Assembly (NCBI RefSeq): GCF_014337155.1 | Contig: NZ_CP060632.1 | Coordinates: forward strand, 2,363,001-2,427,000 | DNA: 64,000 bases | Reading direction: 5' to 3' | Source of the DNA: Wujia chipingensis | GTDB lineage: Bacteria > Bacillota > Clostridia > Lachnospirales > Lachnospiraceae | Shown: positions 9,538 to 17,754 of the stretch, piece by piece | How the letters are laid out: every line of letters begins with the position of its first letter | Numbering within the stretch: position 1 is the stretch's first letter | Position numbers and translations under genes: made by a program | Notes under the pieces: model-generated | The model's database searches: none | The model's input: only the letters and a program-made list of their open reading frames with translations | Told to the model about the DNA's origin: nothing

Positions 9538-11796
9538 CTATTTTATTATTTTCCAAATATCGTTATTATATTCAGCAATTGTACGATCGGATGAGAAAAA
9601 TCCTGCTTTCGCAATATTCACCATCATCTTCTGCGCCCACGCCTTACGGTCCTCATATTCCTTATAGGCACGTTCCTTGGCATCAACATAAGAATCAAAA
9701 TCAATAAATGTCATGAACCAGTCTTTGTTGAGAAGCTCATTATACAAACGATGCAGCATTTCTGCATTTCCAAGTGCTATCACTGCGTCGCTGATAATAA
9801 AATCAACGGCTTCCTTCAATACCGGATTGTTCTCATAATATGTTCTTGAGACATAGTCAGCCTTCGCATAATGCTCAATCACCGAATCACTTGACTCTCC
9901 AAAGATATAGATATTGTCGTCACCAACAAGCTGATGGATTTCAACATTCGCACCATCTTCTGTTCCGAGAGTAACCGCGCCGTTCAACATGAACTTCATA
10001 TTTCCAGTTCCGCTTGCTTCTTTTGATGCAAGTGAGATCTGCTCCGAAATATCACAGGCAGGAATTAATTTTTCTGCAAGAGTAACATTGTAGTTTTCTA
10101 CCATAACTACGTTCAGATACGGGCTCACTTCCGGATCGTTGTTGATCAATTCCTGAAGGCACAGGATCAAATGAATAATATCCTTTGCAATCGTGTACGC
10201 AGGTGCAGCCTTTGCTCCAAATATAACCGTAACCGGCGTAGTCGGCAGCTTGCCCGCTTTAATCTCCAGATACTTATGAATAACATAAAGTACATTTAAC
10301 TGCTGACGCTTGTACTCATGCAGACGCTTTACCTGGATATCAAAAATTGAGTTTTCGTTTAATTCGATTCCCTGTGTTTCCTTGAAATATTCTTTGGCGC
10401 GAAGCTTGTTCTGATGTTTAATTTCAAGAAGCTTTTCAAGTTTGTCATCATCGTCTACAAATGCAAGTAATTTTTCTAATTCCATTGCATCTTTCTTGTA
10501 TCCGTCCCCAATCCACTCCGTGATCGTATCAGATAACAGTTCATTACAATAGAGAAGCCAGCGGCGGAATGTAATGCCGTTTGTCTTGTTGTTGAACTTC
10601 TCAGGATAGATTTTGTAAAAATTATTAAGCTCCGAATTCTTCAAAATCTCTGTATGAAGATACGCAACGCCATTTACACTAAATCCATAATGAATATCGA
10701 TATGTGCCATGTGAACGAGATCATTCCGGTCGATAATTGCCACACTCTCATCGCTAAACCGTCTTCTTACCTTATCATCCAGAATCTCAATAATCGGGAC
10801 AAGCTGCGGAACAACCTCTGCCAGATAATGTCTAGGCCATTTCTCAAGTGCCTCAGCCAAAATTGTATGGTTTGTATATGCGCAGGTCTTACTTACAACA
10901 TAAATCGCCGCATCCATGTTCATCCCTTCCGCTACAAGCAGGCGAATCAACTCAGGTATGATCATGGTTGGATGTGTGTCGTTGATCTGGATTACTGCGT
11001 AGTCGAACAAATCATAAAGTTTACTTCCCTTCGCCTTACACTCATCGATAATGAGTCTTGCGGCATTGCTTACCATGAAATACTGCTGGTAGATACGAAG
11101 CTTTCTTCCATCTTCGTCACTGTCATCCGGATATAAGAACAATGTCAGGTTCTTCTCTATGTCTGTTTTATCAAACTGATGATTTGCATCTACGATGGAC
11201 TCATCCACCGTTTCTACATCGAATAGGCATAATTTGTTGGTACGGTTATTGTAACCTGTTACATCAATCTCATACAATCTCGACTGCACCGTGCATTTTC
11301 CAAATGTAACAGGGTATGTCACATCTGTTTTTCTAAGCCAGCTTTGATCCTTGATCCATGGATTAATCTGCTCTTTCTGCATTCTGTCTTCGAACACCTG
11401 CTTAAACAAGCCAAGGTGATAATTCAATCCAATACCCGCACCCGATAATCCAAGTGTTGCGATTGAATCAAGGAAACATGCAGCAAGTCGCCCCAGACCG
11501 CCATTTCCAAGAGATGGCTCTACCTCAATCTCCTCAATCTCCGCAAGTGTCTTTCCGCTTTCGGCAAGCACTTTTTTGACGTCCTCATAGATTCCAAGAT
11601 TGATCATGTTATTCGAGAGCAGCTTTCCAATCAGAAATTCTGCCGATACATAATAAATCTTCTTTTTCGTTTCTTCCATGCGGCGGTCATCTGCTAACTG
11701 CTTTGTCAGGTTGAGCAATGCATAATATACTTCTTCATTGCTGCTTTGTGCGATTTCTTTTCCAAGCAGTTTTTCAAGTTCCTGTTTTACCTTCAT
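9538..11796 (-). CDS. glgP: Glycogen/maltodextrin phosphorylase
   Basis: 752 residues, the size of short GT35 phosphorylases. It splits alpha-1,4-glucans with phosphate to glucose 1-phosphate. The pyridoxal-phosphate lysine motif [14 protein letters not shown] and the following [10 protein letters not shown] are intact, as is the N-terminal glycine-rich segment [17 protein letters not shown]. It has its own promoter region with a LacI-type operator and lies upstream of, but separate from, the transport operon. With MalQ it would complete intracellular maltodextrin breakdown. Glycogen versus maltodextrin preference cannot be told from sequence. Confidence 0.95.
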   Translation of the reverse strand: MKVKQELEKLLGKEIAQSSNEEVYYALLNLTKQLADDRRMEETKKKIYYVSAEFLIGKLLSNNMINLGIYEDVKKVLAESGKTLAEIEEIEVEPSLGNGGLGRLAACFLDSIATLGLSGAGIGLNYHLGLFKQVFEDRMQKEQINPWIKDQSWLRKTDVTYPVTFGKCTVQSRLYEIDVTGYNNRTNKLCLFDVETVDESIVDANHQFDKTDIEKNLTLFLYPDDSDEDGRKLRIYQQYFMVSNAARLIIDECKAKGSKLYDLFDYAVIQINDTHPTMIIPELIRLLVAEGMNMDAAIYVVSKTCAYTNHTILAEALEKWPRHYLAEVVPQLVPIIEILDDKVRRRFSDESVAIIDRNDLVHMAHIDIHYGFSVNGVAYLHTEILKNSELNNFYKIYPEKFNNKTNGITFRRWLLYCNELLSDTITEWIGDGYKKDAMELEKLLAFVDDDDKLEKLLEIKHQNKLRAKEYFKETQGIELNENSIFDIQVKRLHEYKRQQLNVLYVIHKYLEIKAGKLPTTPVTVIFGAKAAPAYTIAKDIIHLILCLQELINNDPEVSPYLNVVMVENYNVTLAEKLIPACDISEQISLASKEASGTGNMKFMLNGAVTLGTEDGANVEIHQLVGDDNIYIFGESSDSVIEHYAKADYVSRTYYENNPVLKEAVDFIISDAVIALGNAEMLHRLYNELLNKDWFMTFIDFDSYVDAKERAYKEYEDRKAWAQKMMVNIAKAGFFSSDRTIAEYNNDIWKIIK

Positions 11797-11863
11797 CGTA
11801 TACCCCTTTCGTTTTCACTTGAGCTTTTGTACGCTCTTTTATAGTAATACAATATCACGAATT

Positions 11864-11875
11864 GGAAACGTTTCT
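11864..11875. promoter_or_regulatory. LacI-type operator of the phosphorylase gene
   Basis: GGAAACGTTTCT with the perfect core GAAACGTTTC, about 70 bases before the phosphorylase start. It has the same core as the binding-protein operators, indicating a shared regulator. Confidence 0.78.
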
Positions 11876-11876
11876 C

Positions 11877-11907
11877 TTGCAAAATAGTATCATAATATGA
11901 TACTATT
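11877..11907 (+). promoter_or_regulatory. araC-type gene promoter embedded in a 25-bp palindrome
   Basis: A TTGCAA box at 11877, an 18-base spacer and TACTAT at 11901. Positions 11883-11907 read AATAGTATCAT, AAT, ATGATACTATT, an inverted repeat with perfect 11-base arms. A dimeric regulator bound here could control this gene and the divergent phosphorylase gene together. Confidence 0.6.
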
Positions 11908-11931
11908 CTATCAATTAGGAGGGTGTTTGCC

Positions 11932-12819
11932 ATGAAAGAGATTGTAAATCCAGACTCTGCGTCTAATATCGAATTAAATGAAAACAAGATTCACTTTCAA
12001 AATGAATATCAATATAACACCTATATATGTTCGATTCCGATGGATTTTGCAAGTGTACCGGTTCATTGGCATGACGAGTTCGAAATGATCGTTATTAAGA
12101 AGGGACGCGGATACGTTACCCTCAATTTTCAGAGATATAAGGTTTCATCCGGAGATATCGTAATCGTTCTTCCCGGAATGCTTCATTCCATTGAAGGTAA
12201 ACAGAATTCGACTATGGAATATGAAAATATACTTTTTTCAAAGCACTTTCTTGCCTTTGGTGCAGATGACGTGACGCAGCAAAAATTTATCGATCCTTTT
12301 TTTAACGGAGATATCCAGATTCGTCATTATCTGACACCCGGGCACGCGTTATACAAGGAAATCAGCAATATTATTGATTTATTAGATGAAAAAAGCGATG
12401 AAAGAGACTATGCGTATCAGCTTTTTATCAAGGGGGGGCTTATCCAGATTGTATACCTACTGATTACGCACCCGCCAAAAGTAAACGAGACTGCGCAAAG
12501 TGATAAGCATGAAGAGAAATTGAAAAGTATCATCCGGTATATCTCCACACATTATTATGAAGATATATCCATCGAAGAAATTGCAGAATTTTGCCACTAT
12601 AGTCCATCGCATTTTATGAAATTTTTTAAGATCCATACCGGAATGAGCTTTATCTCATATGTGAATGACTTCCGTGTCACAGAAGCACGTGCAATGCTCA
12701 CATCTACCAATGATTCGATTCTTGAAATCTCACAGAAATGTGGATTCTCAAATCTGTCGAATTTCAACCGGATGTTCAAAAGAAAATATGGTATAACACC
12801 AAGGCAGGTACGCAGCTGA
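11932..12819 (+). CDS. AraC-family transcriptional regulator
   Basis: 295 residues: an N-terminal cupin-like sugar-sensing domain (PVHWHDEFEMIVIKKGRG) and a C-terminal pair of helix-turn-helices ending in the family signature GFSNLSNFNRMFKRKYGITPRQVR. The start is the ATG at 11932, eight bases after AGGAGGG; a GTG three codons earlier overlaps that site and is unlikely. It diverges from the phosphorylase gene and is the last clearly backbone gene before the mobile debris. Control of starch or maltodextrin genes is inferred. Confidence 0.9.
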   Translation: MKEIVNPDSASNIELNENKIHFQNEYQYNTYICSIPMDFASVPVHWHDEFEMIVIKKGRGYVTLNFQRYKVSSGDIVIVLPGMLHSIEGKQNSTMEYENILFSKHFLAFGADDVTQQKFIDPFFNGDIQIRHYLTPGHALYKEISNIIDLLDEKSDERDYAYQLFIKGGLIQIVYLLITHPPKVNETAQSDKHEEKLKSIIRYISTHYYEDISIEEIAEFCHYSPSHFMKFFKIHTGMSFISYVNDFRVTEARAMLTSTNDSILEISQKCGFSNLSNFNRMFKRKYGITPRQVRS

Positions 12820-12837
12820 GTCTGCCGCATACTCATT

Positions 12838-13074
12838 CGTATTCGTGTACCACGCGTCGCCATTTGGCTTTACTACACATGGATAAGAGTAGAAGGCAGC
12901 ATTACAGAAGATACACGCCGTGAAGCCCGTGTTGCAATAACGGAAGGCAATACGGCTTCTTTGAGTTCTATGTATACAGTTGATGACAACCTTATTGCTG
13001 TATTCGCATTTGATAATGGAATTGCTACTATTTACTCATTTTCAGACGAACCGAAAGAAATAAATTCTAATTGA
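12838..13074 (+). pseudogene. Unrecognised coding remnant
   Basis: An open frame without a start codon ends at the TGA at 13072. Its latter half reads like real protein (ITEDTRREARVAITEG, then FAFDNGIATIYSF). It begins in the same frame right after the AraC stop. I do not recognise the family. The missing start and the neighbouring TnpV scrap suggest the 3' end of a gene cut off at an element junction. Confidence 0.4.
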
Positions 13075-13086
13075 ATATAATGGGGA

Positions 13087-13206
13087 CATTACAAAAGGAC
13101 CTCTTTCTCTTACCTTGCCGACAATGCTATGTTGTGGGTGCAGAAAATGAATGAAATTCAGTCCAGAGTTAGAGAAGTCATTTACAACGAGATTATCTAC
13201 GCATAG
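13087..13206 (+). pseudogene. C-terminal scrap of a TnpV-type transposon protein
   Basis: The frame ends ...AMLWVQKMNEIQSRVREVIY, NEIIYA, stop. This matches the C-terminal shape of TnpV proteins, including the intact copy at 60044 (EWTGCLNNIRACAREIVEKE, IIFA). Only about 39 codons remain. It marks a former Tn4451-like element beside the AraC gene. Confidence 0.65.
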
Positions 13207-13214
13207 TAAAAATT

Positions 13215-13247
13215 AGGGCGGTAAGCCAGCTTTTAGCTTACTGCCCT
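13215..13247 (+). terminator. Terminator after the TnpV remnant
   Basis: AGGGCGGTAAGC pairs with GCTTACTGCCCT across a short loop, with a T-rich tail. A few bases past the remnant's stop. Confidence 0.7.
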
Positions 13248-13350
13248 TGTTTTGCTATTTAAAAATATTTTGAAATAGCCATTGAAAAACGAATGCTAAA
13301 CTGATATAAACTATTTAAAGATTATTTGAAATAGATTAGGGCGTGGAAGA

Positions 13351-13619
13351 TTGGCTATAAATGAAGTGTTAGCTGCTTTAGCAGACGATACTCATCGAAA
13401 AATTCTGCTAAATTTACAGGAAGGAAAAATAAGCTCAGGCGATTTAGCTATCGCATTGGATATGACACCACAGGCATTATCCTATCATTTATCAAAGCTA
13501 AAAAGGCAGACTTGATTTACGAAACTCGATATAAAAATTTTATTTACTATGAATTAAATTTATCTATCCTTGATGAAACAATTATGTGGATAAGTAAATT
13601 ACGTGGAGGTCAACAATGA
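13351..13619 (+). pseudogene. SdpR-family ArsR-type repressor, frameshifted
   Basis: The first frame, from a TTG at 13351, reads NEVLAALADDTHRKILLNL then MTPQALSYHLSKLKRQT and a stop: an SdpR-type winged helix. Moving one frame at the A-run near 13500 restores KADLIYETRYKNFIYYELNL through to a TGA that overlaps the sdpI start. The run has five A where six would keep the frame, so a one-base deletion is the simplest explanation. SdpR normally represses the sdpRI pair, so its loss should leave sdpI deregulated. A sequencing error at the homopolymer remains possible. Confidence 0.8.
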
Positions 13620-14272
13620 AAAAGAAAAAAATCATTTTTTATAGTCTTATGTTTTTGCCATTGATAGTTGTTTTGATTGCCTTACCGTTCTTACCAGAGC
13701 GAATTCCAGCTCATTATGATTTCAATAATCAAGTAACACGTTGGGGCAGTAAATACGAAACATTAATTTTCCCTGTGATCACAGTTTTATTTGGCTACTT
13801 TATGCTTGGTATGGCTAAATCCTCTTCAAAACAAGAAGAAAATGGGAGTAACAACGAAAATGTATGTATTGTGGCAGGAATTGTATCTCTTACACTTTTT
13901 AACGCTATGACAGGTTATTTCTTGTATGCTGATTTCAATTCGATTGAAAATCTTTCTTCAATTGCACTTGATATTAATCAACTTTTATTTGGACTGCCTG
14001 GTGTTGCAATGATTATATTAGGCAATATTATGCCAAAACTACGAATGAACTCAATCGCAGGACTGAGAACAGTATGGAGTATGAAAAATGAAACAACGTG
14101 GAAAAAAAGCCAACGCTTTGGCGGTATTTCATTTATTGTAGGCGGGGTTATTATAATCATAGTATGCTTTTTAACGAAAGGCTTTTCTTGTTTCTGGTGG
14201 ACAATGGGCATCGTAGCAATTCTTTTGATTATTGACACCTACTATACCTACACATTATCCAAAAAATATTGA
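13616..14272 (+). CDS. SdpI-family immunity/membrane protein
   Basis: 218 residues with about six membrane segments. The N-terminal DUF1648-type segment (LPFLPERIPAHYDFNNQVTR) and the SdpI signature (NETTWKKSQRFGG) are present. In Bacillus, SdpI gives immunity to the SdpC toxin and signals to SdpR. Here it follows the broken sdpR with an ATGA overlap and GTGGAGG site. No toxin gene of the sdpC type was seen nearby, so it may act as an orphan immunity or envelope-stress protein. Confidence 0.85.
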   Translation: MKKKKIIFYSLMFLPLIVVLIALPFLPERIPAHYDFNNQVTRWGSKYETLIFPVITVLFGYFMLGMAKSSSKQEENGSNNENVCIVAGIVSLTLFNAMTGYFLYADFNSIENLSSIALDINQLLFGLPGVAMIILGNIMPKLRMNSIAGLRTVWSMKNETTWKKSQRFGGISFIVGGVIIIIVCFLTKGFSCFWWTMGIVAILLIIDTYYTYTLSKKY

Positions 14273-14321
14273 TATAGTAATACGTGTTTATTGAAAACTT
14301 TTATATGCATTTATCAAACAC

Positions 14322-14363
14322 TGTAGTGCTATACTAATGTTACAACATTAGTATAGCACTACA
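14322..14363. repeat. Perfect 20-bp inverted repeat
   Basis: Arms TGTAGTGCTATACTAATGTT and its exact complement separated by two bases, downstream of sdpI and before the convergent radical SAM gene. There is no T-run, so not a standard terminator. A TATACT box lies in one arm, so it could be an operator or promoter relic. Confidence 0.8.
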
Positions 14364-14394
14364 ACTGAATACATAAGGTAAGAACATTAAAATG

Positions 14395-14425
14395 CCGATT
14401 TCCCTTGAAAATACAAGGGTTTCGG
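14395..14425. repeat. CCCTTG/CAAGGG hairpin near an element border
   Basis: CCGATTTCCCTTG and CAAGGGTTTCGG flank an AAAATA loop. The symmetry and position suggest a relict recombination or attachment site, but a chance hairpin is possible. Confidence 0.4.
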
Positions 14426-14449
14426 AGGATTAAATAGATAAACTTGAAT

Positions 14450-15358
14450 TTAGCGATTTCTTTTTCCGGTATTCTCTGTCCCACGGATTTCCTCATGATA
14501 GAAATAATCTACGATCACCGGATGCCCCTGCGGGACTCTGCCATAAGGCATTTCATTATCCACAAAGGCACAATCATACTTCTTAGCCATTTTCTCAGCT
14601 TTTACTTCAAGTGCTTCAAAGTAGCTGCGGTTATGCTTGTTATAGATCTCGTCGTAAAGTGGTACAAGATCAGGATATTTTCCGGCGATATAATCCATAA
14701 TTGTCTTTTTGAAACCGCCTCGAAGATTGAGATTTTCGAGCCAGAACAGATCGCACTGATTCTTTACCCGCTCAAAGATTGCTTCAAAATCCGTGATACC
14801 GGGGAATACCGGGGATACGAAACAGACTGTACGGATACCTGCCTCATATACCTGCTTCATAGCAGCGATACGGTGCTCAATGCTCGAAGCAAAATCCATA
14901 TCGTTCTTGAAATTTTCATCTAGCGTGTTGATCGACCATGAAACGGTTACACGTCCAAGCTTCTTCAGCAGATCAATATCCCGTACCACAAGATCCGACT
15001 TTGTGCAGATCAGAATATCTGCGTCACTGCCGATCAGCTGCTCCAGAAGTTTTCTGGTATTCCCGAATTGCTCCTCCTGTGGATTGTAACCATCTGTCAC
15101 AGAACCAATGACCACCCGCTGTCCGGCATATTTCTTCGGATTTTTAATTTTCGGCCAATGCTTCACATCAAGGAAAGTGCCCCATTCCTCCTTGTGCCCG
15201 GTAAAGCGCTTCATAAAAGAAGCATAGCAATACTTGCAGGCATGCGTACAGCCCACATAGGGATTGACCGAGTAACCGCCTACCGGCAGACTAGACTTAG
15301 TCATGATGTTCTTTGTTTCCACCTCACGAATGAGGATTCCATTTATTACTTCTTCCAT
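14450..15358 (-). CDS. Radical SAM protein of SPL type (mobile radical SAM pair)
   Basis: 302 residues. The radical SAM cysteines CxxxCxxC appear in GCTHACKYCYASF, and the following GSVTDGYNPQEEQF is typical of the spore-photoproduct-lyase-like family. It is the second gene of a two-enzyme cassette: it starts inside the end of the upstream radical SAM gene, and both follow a MarR gene. This arrangement matches the radical SAM mobile pair known from Firmicute mobile elements. The substrate is unknown to me; nucleic-acid repair or modification is only a family-level guess. Confidence 0.85.
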   Translation of the reverse strand: MEEVINGILIREVETKNIMTKSSLPVGGYSVNPYVGCTHACKYCYASFMKRFTGHKEEWGTFLDVKHWPKIKNPKKYAGQRVVIGSVTDGYNPQEEQFGNTRKLLEQLIGSDADILICTKSDLVVRDIDLLKKLGRVTVSWSINTLDENFKNDMDFASSIEHRIAAMKQVYEAGIRTVCFVSPVFPGITDFEAIFERVKNQCDLFWLENLNLRGGFKKTIMDYIAGKYPDLVPLYDEIYNKHNRSYFEALEVKAEKMAKKYDCAFVDNEMPYGRVPQGHPVIVDYFYHEEIRGTENTGKRNR

Positions 15359-16047
15359 GATTTCTGTACCTCTAACACTTTATTAAATTCTTCCGGCATT
15401 TCCTGAATCATATTTTCATCCCCTATGATAGGGACAAGGTCTTCCTTCATAAACACCGGAATGCCGAGCTTATGTGCCTGGTCCGCCAGAGACCATGCCC
15501 ATTCCGGCTCCGTATGAATCTTCCTGCTCTGAGCTCCGGTCATGGTGCCCGCAACAATCCAATTGATTCCGGAAAGGTCAACTGTGCCGGGGTCGTCGAA
15601 TAACGGTTCAAAGGTAACATGGTAATGTTTTGCTCTGACGTTTTTCCGAAGGGCGTCGATACGCCACAGTTCTGCTTTCCTCGTCACCGTAACGCCAAAC
15701 CATGCGTTTTCCAGATCGGTATCAAAATCCAGCAAATCAGGTCGCTTGGTAAGGAACAGGAACTGATGCTGTGGATTTTCACGGATCTTTGCAAATACCT
15801 CGTCTCTCCATTCCGGCTTCCATCCGGAAAGATCACTCATCCCGGTAAGAAGAAAGTTCTTCGGACGTTTCTTTTCCATCATCTTGAGCTTACCCGGAAA
15901 GAATTCAGGGTCAGCGAAGTCATCAATCATATGCCAGCGTTTCACGTTGTTGCGGGCATAGCAATATGTACACCCCACTGTGCAGCCAATGACGATATTC
16001 ATGTTCTGAATCTGATCTTTGATACAAATACTCATGACTTCTGCCAC
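15346..16047 (-). CDS. Radical SAM-like protein, Gp37/DUF5131 type (mobile radical SAM pair)
   Basis: 233 residues. The N-terminal GCTVGCTYCYARN gives a CxxxCxxC cluster; FLLTGMSDLSGWKPEW and QFLFLTKRPDLL resemble phage Gp37/Gp68-like DUF5131 proteins. Its start overlaps the MarR gene by 16 bases and its end overlaps the next radical SAM gene by 13 bases, so all three are coupled. Two radical SAM enzymes with one MarR repressor form a compact cargo module. The reaction is unknown. Confidence 0.82.
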   Translation of the reverse strand: MAEVMSICIKDQIQNMNIVIGCTVGCTYCYARNNVKRWHMIDDFADPEFFPGKLKMMEKKRPKNFLLTGMSDLSGWKPEWRDEVFAKIRENPQHQFLFLTKRPDLLDFDTDLENAWFGVTVTRKAELWRIDALRKNVRAKHYHVTFEPLFDDPGTVDLSGINWIVAGTMTGAQSRKIHTEPEWAWSLADQAHKLGIPVFMKEDLVPIIGDENMIQEMPEEFNKVLEVQKSWKK

Positions 16048-16469
16048 TCCTCAAGATTCTTTCTGATGCGGTCGAGGCATTCCTCAAACCGGGTAATTTC
16101 TTCCTCTGAAAAACCTTTGTAGTAAATACTGCCCATCTCATCAGATACAGAATCGTACTCGCCCTTTAAAGCATGTGCTTTCTCAGTCAGAAACAGGAGT
16201 GTTTTCCTTTTGTCCGTTTCAGACTGAACACGGCTTATCAGCCCTTGATTATCCATTCTTTCCAGCATCGTAGTAAGAGATGTTATCGCTAATCCGCATT
16301 TAGTCGAGAGTGACCTGATTGAGATACCATCCTCCTGCCACAGCACATAAAGAATACGTCCCTGGGCTCCATTAAACGCATCAATATTCTTTTCACTGAG
16401 AATCTTCTCGAAAATCCGGTCTCCAAGCTGTTTTATTTTGGTGACAAGAAATCCTCCATTCATTTCCAT
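16032..16469 (-). CDS. MarR-family regulator of the radical SAM pair
   Basis: 145 residues with the MarR winged helix: ILYVLWQEDGISIRSLSTKC, the recognition helix GLAITSLTTMLERMD and the wing SETDKRKTLLFLTEKA. It heads the three-gene cassette. A 15-bp inverted repeat overlaps its promoter, the standard layout for MarR autoregulation. A phenolic or oxidant ligand would be normal for the family but cannot be seen here. Confidence 0.9.
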   Translation of the reverse strand: MEMNGGFLVTKIKQLGDRIFEKILSEKNIDAFNGAQGRILYVLWQEDGISIRSLSTKCGLAITSLTTMLERMDNQGLISRVQSETDKRKTLLFLTEKAHALKGEYDSVSDEMGSIYYKGFSEEEITRFEECLDRIRKNLEEWQKS

Positions 16470-16474
16470 ACAAA

Positions 16475-16528
16475 AGCTCCTATATAGTAGTTTATTAGAA
16501 ACATACTATATAGGAGCTTTATTGTCAA
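16475..16528 (-). promoter_or_regulatory. Promoter and palindromic operator of the MarR cassette
   Basis: TTGACA at 16523-16528, a 17-base spacer and TATGTT at 16500-16505. The inverted repeat AGCTCCTATATAGTA has one arm (16504-16518) in the spacer and the other (16475-16489) just past the start site, so a bound dimer would block transcription. Confidence 0.82.
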
Positions 16529-16584
16529 GAGTTTATATTTCTTAATAGGTAAATTCCGTTTTTTTCAATTCTCCAAACCGGAAG

Positions 16585-17022
16585 TTATGAACTCAAGCTC
16601 GTTACCAGTGACGAATATCTTTCTGTCTTATTTATAATATCTTCCTCAGTAACACCATAATAACTGTATAAATCTCTGGCTATTTTCTTAAACTTTTTCA
16701 TTACCGCTTTATTTCCTGAATAAGACATTCCAAATATATTCCAAGTATAATCTATTTCCATTTCAAGAAAATTATCATTAATTTCTATTTTATACAAATG
16801 AAAATCCATAGGAATTATACTATCGGGCATTTCAGCAATCATTTCACTTCGAGTCTTTATTTTACCAAAATACTCTATAACGGATGCTTCATTAAAATAA
16901 TCTGGTAATGGAATATCCTTCATTTCACCCAAAAGTTCTGGTTTATGTTGCAAAATCAAACTTTCTTTTAGGCATTTTATTTGTTCAATATATTCTCTAT
17001 CGCCTGGAGCAGTTTCTGTCAA
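16585..17022 (-). CDS. Hypothetical protein lacking a clear start
   Basis: About 145 residues from a possible TTG; the same frame stays open to roughly 17130 with no ATG (VEKTIVANPHSLSETVQYAK upstream). The sequence is polar, with PLPDYFNEASVIEYFGKI and MEIDYTWNIFGMSYSGNKA. I recognise no family. It directly follows a truncated ABC-ATPase, so the 5' end was probably lost when the two pieces were joined. It may be a broken gene rather than an expressed one. Confidence 0.45.
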   Translation of the reverse strand: MTETAPGDREYIEQIKCLKESLILQHKPELLGEMKDIPLPDYFNEASVIEYFGKIKTRSEMIAEMPDSIIPMDFHLYKIEINDNFLEMEIDYTWNIFGMSYSGNKAVMKKFKKIARDLYSYYGVTEEDIINKTERYSSLVTSLSS

Positions 17023-17090
17023 TCCGTATTTTTCTTTTGCATACTGTACTGTTTCAGAAAGAGAATGCGGATTTGCAACTATTGTCTTCT

Positions 17091-17207
17091 CTACTTTTTT
17101 TCTCTTATATCTATCTGTCCTTTTTCTATATTGAGTGAAACATTATTTACTGCTTTCTGCTTTTTAAAATATTTACACAAATTTTGTGTCTGCAACATCA
17201 TTTCCAT
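17091..17207 (-). pseudogene. N-terminal stub of an ABC transporter ATPase
   Basis: An ATG with a GGAAGGA site begins LQTQNLCKYFKKQKAVNNVS, LNIEKGQI: the first strands of an ABC-2/bacitracin-type ATPase up to just before Walker A. The frame then changes and stops at a TAG. All catalytic motifs are missing. Confidence 0.7.
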
Positions 17208-17435
17208 CTTTTCTATCCTTCCTTCTATATTTTATTTCTTACTGAAATATAATCTATCAGGGAAAAATAAAGATTTGATGAAGTTTGCTAAATTTATACT
17301 CTCTCGGTTCCTTCTATACCGACGACAACATAAAAAAGAGAATTTCGAGACGACAGGCCTATCTGAAAACGCAAAAGGAAAGAGCGAAAGAACGAAAAGA
17401 AAAGCGGAAAGCTACATACGAAGCTATGTCTCCAG

Positions 17436-17663
17436 CTAAACGCCTACCATGATGCGAAATTCGCACTGGAAAGCCACAACATAGACCTCACTGCAATCAC
17501 CAGTTCCAATATCAAAATACTGCAAAATCGACTCGAGCAGGCTGAGCAGGATATGTATAACCTTGAGGAGCAGCAGCAACAAAACGAGCGTGATCTAAAG
17601 GAGCTGCAGCGCCACCAGAAGGAAATTGACACCTATCTAGGGAAAAAGCATGAAGATATTTAA
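17436..17663 (+). pseudogene. C-terminal coiled-coil tail of a lost mobilization-type gene
   Basis: The frame has no start and ends at a TAA at 17661. It reads ILQNRLEQAEQDMYNLEEQQ, then QNERDLKELQRHQKEIDTYL, a long Glu/Gln/Lys-rich coiled coil like the tails of relaxases or recombinases. A related basic stretch (RRQAYLKTQKERAKERKEKR) lies just upstream in another frame. The 17208-17435 stretch otherwise holds no gene. Confidence 0.4.
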
Positions 17664-17701
17664 TCCTCATGCTTTGCAGTAAAGTTATAGAAAAGGCATC
17701 C

Positions 17702-17731
17702 GAACGGCATTTGTTACACAAAATGCCGTTC
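17702..17731. terminator. Hairpin between the coiled-coil remnant and the next gene
   Basis: GAACGGCATTT and AAATGCCGTTC form a perfect stem. Past the convergent ends of two coding stretches; the T-run is weak. Confidence 0.5.
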
Positions 17732-17754
17732 TGTCTACTAATATATTCAGATCA

